64,000 nucleotides of DNA, taken from contig JAURVB010013563.1 in the NCBI GenBank assembly GCA_033002965.1, positions 107,893 to 171,892 on the forward strand, in the 5' to 3' direction. This document shows, piece by piece, positions 59,787 to 64,000 of the stretch (its first letter is position 1; each line of letters opens with the position of its first letter). The position numbers and the translations under genes are program-made. The notes beneath the pieces were generated by a model, which ran no database searches, was not told the origin of the DNA, and saw only the letters and a program-made list of their open reading frames with translations. This DNA comes from Piper betle. Taxonomy: Eukaryota > Streptophyta > Magnoliopsida > Piperales > Piperaceae.

Positions 59787-61522
59787 TTCATCTTTGCAGC
59801 AATTTTTTGTCCAGAGGTTAATATTGGAAGTGGATTGCATGGTATGGTTGAAATCTCTTCCTCCTTCAAAGATTTGGTTTTTATAAATAACCTAGCCCTA
59901 GCATGCAGTGAGATTTGGTTGTCTTAATTTTTTTGGTCCACCCATGTCGATAATTATTAATTAGCCATTTTATCTTGGAAACAAACTCGTCAAAAGTTTG
60001 TTTGAGTATATATGCCAAATTATACGGAATCATGGATAATAAACAAGTAAACGGTCTTATGCGCTCTGTGATCTATTTCTTTCATCCAACCACGCCAATA
60101 ATTATTAAATAGCATGTTTTATCTTAGAAATAAACTCGTAAACTTGTCTCTCTGGCCTCCCTGACTAATTCTACCATAGAGGCCAACCCTAGACAATAAC
60201 TCCCTCCAGTGCACAACTTACAACTTTTATCATACTGTATTAACCAAAAATCGTCAAAATTTCATTTTTGTATATGTGTGAAATTACACGAAATCATGGA
60301 TAATGAACAGGCATACAGGTTTAAGGATTCTAATGATCAATTTCTTTTGTCCATTTGGGTCACTAATTATCAATTAGCATGTTTTCTCTAATTATCAATT
60401 AGCATGTTCTTTCTTGGAAACAAACTCACCGAAATTTCATTTCTGCATATGTGTGGAACTATTTGAAATCATGGATAATTCATTGAAATCATGAAATTTC
60501 ATTACATAGATCACGAGAAAAATAAATAATTTAATGGTTCTTATAAAATCCAGCTTCTGGTTAGGATTTTATCTGCTTGTAGTTTTTCCTAGTTCGGCCA
60601 GTCTCGTGCCAATTTGAGCGAGTTCGAGTAAGACCAGTTTTTAGACTGTGTATGAGGCCAAGATGGCCGTATGAGTATGTTATGGCAATTGAATATTGCT
60701 GACATGTAGATCATAGCTTTAATTCAGCTACAATAGAGCATGAATTATCATTGTATATACAAGGTATCCAAATGATTTTTATATGTTAGCAAGGTTTGTA
60801 GGCCAAGATTTAGGTCGTTGCAACGTTTAATATCTATGTGGGAATTTTAGGATATCTAATTTACATACATCTTGGTATTTCAGACAATCGGATTGCCCCT
60901 ATCGGCTCAGCTTGATTGAGTGACAGGTTTTCACTTGATTTAATTTAGGGTTTCGAGGCTCATTTATCCTTCTTGCCTCAATTCTGCCTATACTTTACAT
61001 CAAGTCAGTTTGGACTTTGGACAGTTTGAGCTTTCCATATATATATATATATATTGTATATATCAATATGTGGGCCCCACTATGCCATGAGTTGTCTGAC
61101 ATTTAAATCGTACCACGTGACATGATGAGAGCTGTCCACTTCAACCCTTGCTTTCACCCATAGATTTTTAGAGATCTTTCTCTCATTTTTGGAGTTTTAC
61201 ACCCCTAGCCGCCACTAGTGAGTCTTCAGCCCTCCACTAGCCGCCGAACAGGCACCCCCATGACTGCCTCACGACAAACTTTTGATCCTTTCCTAGCTCT
61301 GGCACCAGCACGGCCGCAGTCGCCATCAGTGACAATATTTTTAAAGTAGGTTTCTGTCGCCATCACCGTCATTTGAGCCATTTTGATATGCCAGCGAGCC
61401 ACCTATGGCCAATCTGATTGCCCACACAACTCCTCACCGAGATTTACATTATCAGACCACTCATGACTACCATCGTGGCCATGATCGCCGCCGTCAATGC
61501 CACCGCACTCGGTGGCAATTCC
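59787..61522 (+). repeat. ~2-kb tandem duplication, copy B
   Basis: Head-to-tail with copy A. It has about 180 extra bases (about 61037-61205, starting with a TA run and a 'gtgggccccac' palindrome) that copy A lacks. Divergence between copies is roughly 10-15 percent by eye. Confidence 0.8.
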
Positions 61523-61612
61523 GTCCCGTTATTGGCCGTTTCTGGCCAGTCAAACAATCGCCACCATGATCATCTTCCTCATCACCTAGGTTGCCGATCC
61601 CAACCTGAGAAA

Positions 61613-61768
61613 TAAAATTATAATATCAATTAGGACACACACCTGAGAAGATCAAGAAGTTGAGAGATAACGGCTTTCACAAACAATCCCGAAGTCCTAA
61701 CATTTGATGATAGGATTGACCCAACTTGCTTTCTTTTGAGTCTTGATGATCACTAGCCACTTCCGTTC
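61613..61768 (+). repeat. ~150-bp dispersed repeat, copy 2
   Basis: Second copy of the repeat at 55971, same orientation, 5.6 kb downstream. Confidence 0.85.
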
Positions 61769-63818
61769 GACAACATTGGCTTCTAGCAAAAACCAGAAAA
61801 AGAAAGTACCCTAAGAATTATCATTGAGCCGGCTGTCACGGGCGCACACTATGGACCAAAATTTTTTGCCCAACAGCACACCGCTAGGCGTGTTTCGCAC
61901 CCAAAACACCAGCCTTCAACCCGAGTACCACAACAGAACACTGCTACATGAGTAGCAGCACAAATGCTGCACGCTGCCGCTACGCCTAGCAGCACGTAGC
62001 TAATGCTCCAAACAGTGGCACGAAGCAATCCCCTTTGCCTAGATAATGCCGCCACAAATAGCGACACAGCAGATTACCACTCAGAATAGCGGCACAAGGC
62101 TTCCCACTCGTTCTTGCAAATATAGCTTACACCAATCACAATTACCGGCACTCAACTGCCCAGCTCCCGGTATTGCTAATCGGTTACTGGTGAGTAATTC
62201 ACAACCAATCCACCCGCAAGTAATATAAACTCCACCAAGTATGTAGTATACAGTGACTCTAATCGATCACCCAATGTCAATCCAAATACCGATCCCCCTG
62301 GTCGATATTGCAGCAAGTCCCGGAATCAATGAACACGCTGCCGGTACGATAAAATTAGACACCGATACCACAAATTATGGGACCCCTATCCCAACCTTGA
62401 ATCTATTAATCAGAACAAGGAACAAGCAGTCTTCTACCCAGATCACTTGACACCATGGACTTGCAAACCCCACGGTACTTGACTCTTCCCCTAAAGAGAA
62501 ACGAGAACTAGAGCACCCTACTCACAAGAAGTCTTCACAATCACAACCCCAAGTTGTCGCCCACAACCAACTTGTTTACATGCAAAAACCCTCAACCATT
62601 AATTACAAACAGGTTGTAGAAGAACCAAAGCCGTACCTCAATCCAAGGCAAACTCGACCAACCAATGCAGTAGTCCACGGTGAAGAACCAATTCCTCGAA
62701 CTGGCCTGCAGTTCTTCATGCCACTCCCTTGCTCGATAAGGTTTCTCTCCACTCCACAAGAAAGACACGACCTTGCTCCAGAATAATTCCAGCCGTCCTT
62801 CTTCTTTTCTTCTATGCACAAACCCTAATTTATATGTAGAGATATTTGTGTTATTCTCCAACCATATGCAGACCTGATCTCGAATCTTGAATTTGTCTGA
62901 TATCGAGTCCAGGTTCGTCAATTCAGATAAATCTCAAACCAGATCTTCCCATATCTTGATGACCAAATATTCTGCATATCTCCATCCTGCTGGATAGGGA
63001 TAATGATACACCATCAACATCCTTATCGGTATTCTCTTGATCAAGCAAATCCTTGGCACTTACATGCTACATGGTCGAACCCACCTGGTTCGACCCCAAC
63101 CCACACTGCACCTCTCAGCAAGTCTAGCACTTGTATCGCTACAAGTACCGGCAGAATCCCATAATGCTAAACCTCCATATCGCGCATCAACCTCAGACAA
63201 ATACCCCAGTGCCAGTGCCAGTATTTCACTCGGTCACCCTTGACCGCTCTTGCCCACGTACCATTATTTGAATCGGTACGCCCAGTGCTTCCTGCCATCG
63301 CTCGCTATACGCTGCCGCTCGCTACTTACGCCAACTCTTGGCATTGATCAGCACAGCTTGCTCATGTATGGCTCGGCACTGCTCGGCACAGCTCGGCACA
63401 GCTTATCAGTACGCTCGATTGATAGCAACCTTGCTCCGCTGATAATCTAACCACTACGTTTAACGCCATGCTGGTGTTCGGTCACCACACCATGCTCTCT
63501 CCAAATGTCAGAACGCTCGCCATCTTGAGGTTTCCTTGCAATGACATGCTCGGAACCAAGTACCAATCATATTACCGCTACACGCACATCAGGTTCCAGC
63601 ATCCTGCTCAGCAGCCCAACATGCTCCACGCACCAATGCTCGATCATACATACACCTATAACCCGGATTAGCATGGTAGGTTGTTTCCACCACTCGGGCA
63701 ACCCCTGCTACCCATCTCGGACACGGGACAACTAGGAATAACCGCCAAACCCTAGCTTGCTCCCGGCCTATCCTCGAACTTAAGACTGTAACAGCTCTCC
63801 CCCACCAATGAGACCTGA
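61769..63818. other. Repeat-like DNA without recognised genes
   Basis: Moderate GC, rich in 'gcagcac' and 'gctcggcac' words; 63360-63405 repeats 'ctcggcacagctcggcacag'. Short frames on both strands only. Possibly part of the large LTR-type element whose edge follows at 63819. Confidence 0.35.
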
Positions 63819-64000
63819 TGTAACACCCCAAATCCGGTTCACGCTCGTGAACCGAACCGGCATGTTACAAGCCCCGGTTAGGTCGGCTAACCCAAACCTA
63901 ACTCATGTGGATCCAATCTCGGCGTCTTAAGATGAAGATACGATCCATCATGAATGAATAAATACACAAAATCCTAACATGGTACTACATGAATGACAAG
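63819..64000 (+). repeat. Start of an LTR-like repeat, running off the window
   Basis: Begins TGTAACACCCC and matches the start of the region at 9489 block for block over ~180 bp. Likely the first bases of an LTR that continues beyond the window. Confidence 0.5.

Noticed and set aside
1..64000. CRISPR arrays, bacterial operons, ribosome binding sites, tRNA or rRNA genes
   Set aside because: The window is plant nuclear DNA. I saw no tRNA cloverleaf, no rRNA block and no regularly spaced short repeats; the tRNA-like strings are retroelement primer sites.

Overview
The window is nuclear DNA of a flowering plant. Genes are intron-containing, intergenic DNA is AT-rich, and most of the sequence is retrotransposon-derived. 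GC-rich starts in the PUX10-like and ORM-like genes hint at a monocot, probably not a grass, but this is an inference and I cannot name a species. Only two genes look intact: a Dof zinc-finger transcription factor (+, 2180-3505, two exons) and an ORM/ORMDL sphingolipid regulator (-, 19246-25409, three exons, 157 residues). A third, a PUX10-like UBA/UAS/UBX protein (+, 47048-51291, four exons), has a complete exon structure but carries three one-base frame breaks in exon 1.

Layout. 0-7 kb: Dof gene with non-coding flanks. 7-18.4 kb: repeat field with several copies of one small non-coding LTR element family (TRIM type), a probable large-LTR remnant with a GC-rich block (9489-12540), and a Ty1/copia fragment lacking its reverse-transcriptase core (15935-18360). 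18.4-25.6 kb: the ORM gene, whose 3.7-kb first intron holds a complete TRIM, a G-quadruplex-prone tract and a degenerate ~120-bp tandem repeat. 25.6-31.7 kb: a Pack-MULE-like element with ~108-bp inverted repeats set in a TA microsatellite, a CACTA-type MITE, and an array of retroelement primer-binding-site repeats. 31.9-40.9 kb: a LONESOME HIGHWAY-like bHLH gene, now a probable pseudogene, split in its first intron by a structurally complete Ty3/gypsy element (32069-37325; 348-bp LTRs; TSD TTTTG). 41.1-46.1 kb: an older, heavily decayed Ty1/copia element. 46.1-51.3 kb: PUX10-like gene. 51.3-64 kb: no confident gene; a possible unrecognised minus-strand exon near 52.4 kb, a ~2-kb head-to-tail tandem duplication (57784-61522), dispersed repeats, and the edge of another LTR at 63819.

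The genes do not form an operon or a shared pathway; neighbourhood here is coincidental. The most useful observations are (1) the dated-by-structure gypsy insertion inside a transcription-factor gene, (2) repeated one-base indels, several in homopolymers, in three unrelated loci, which raises the question of assembly error versus real decay, (3) an LTR hairpin whose two inter-LTR differences fall at mirror positions and keep it perfectly paired, and (4) a TRIM family present at least six times, once as a concatenated LTR-internal-LTR-internal array. All calls rest on reading the sequence and remembered family features; no database search was run.
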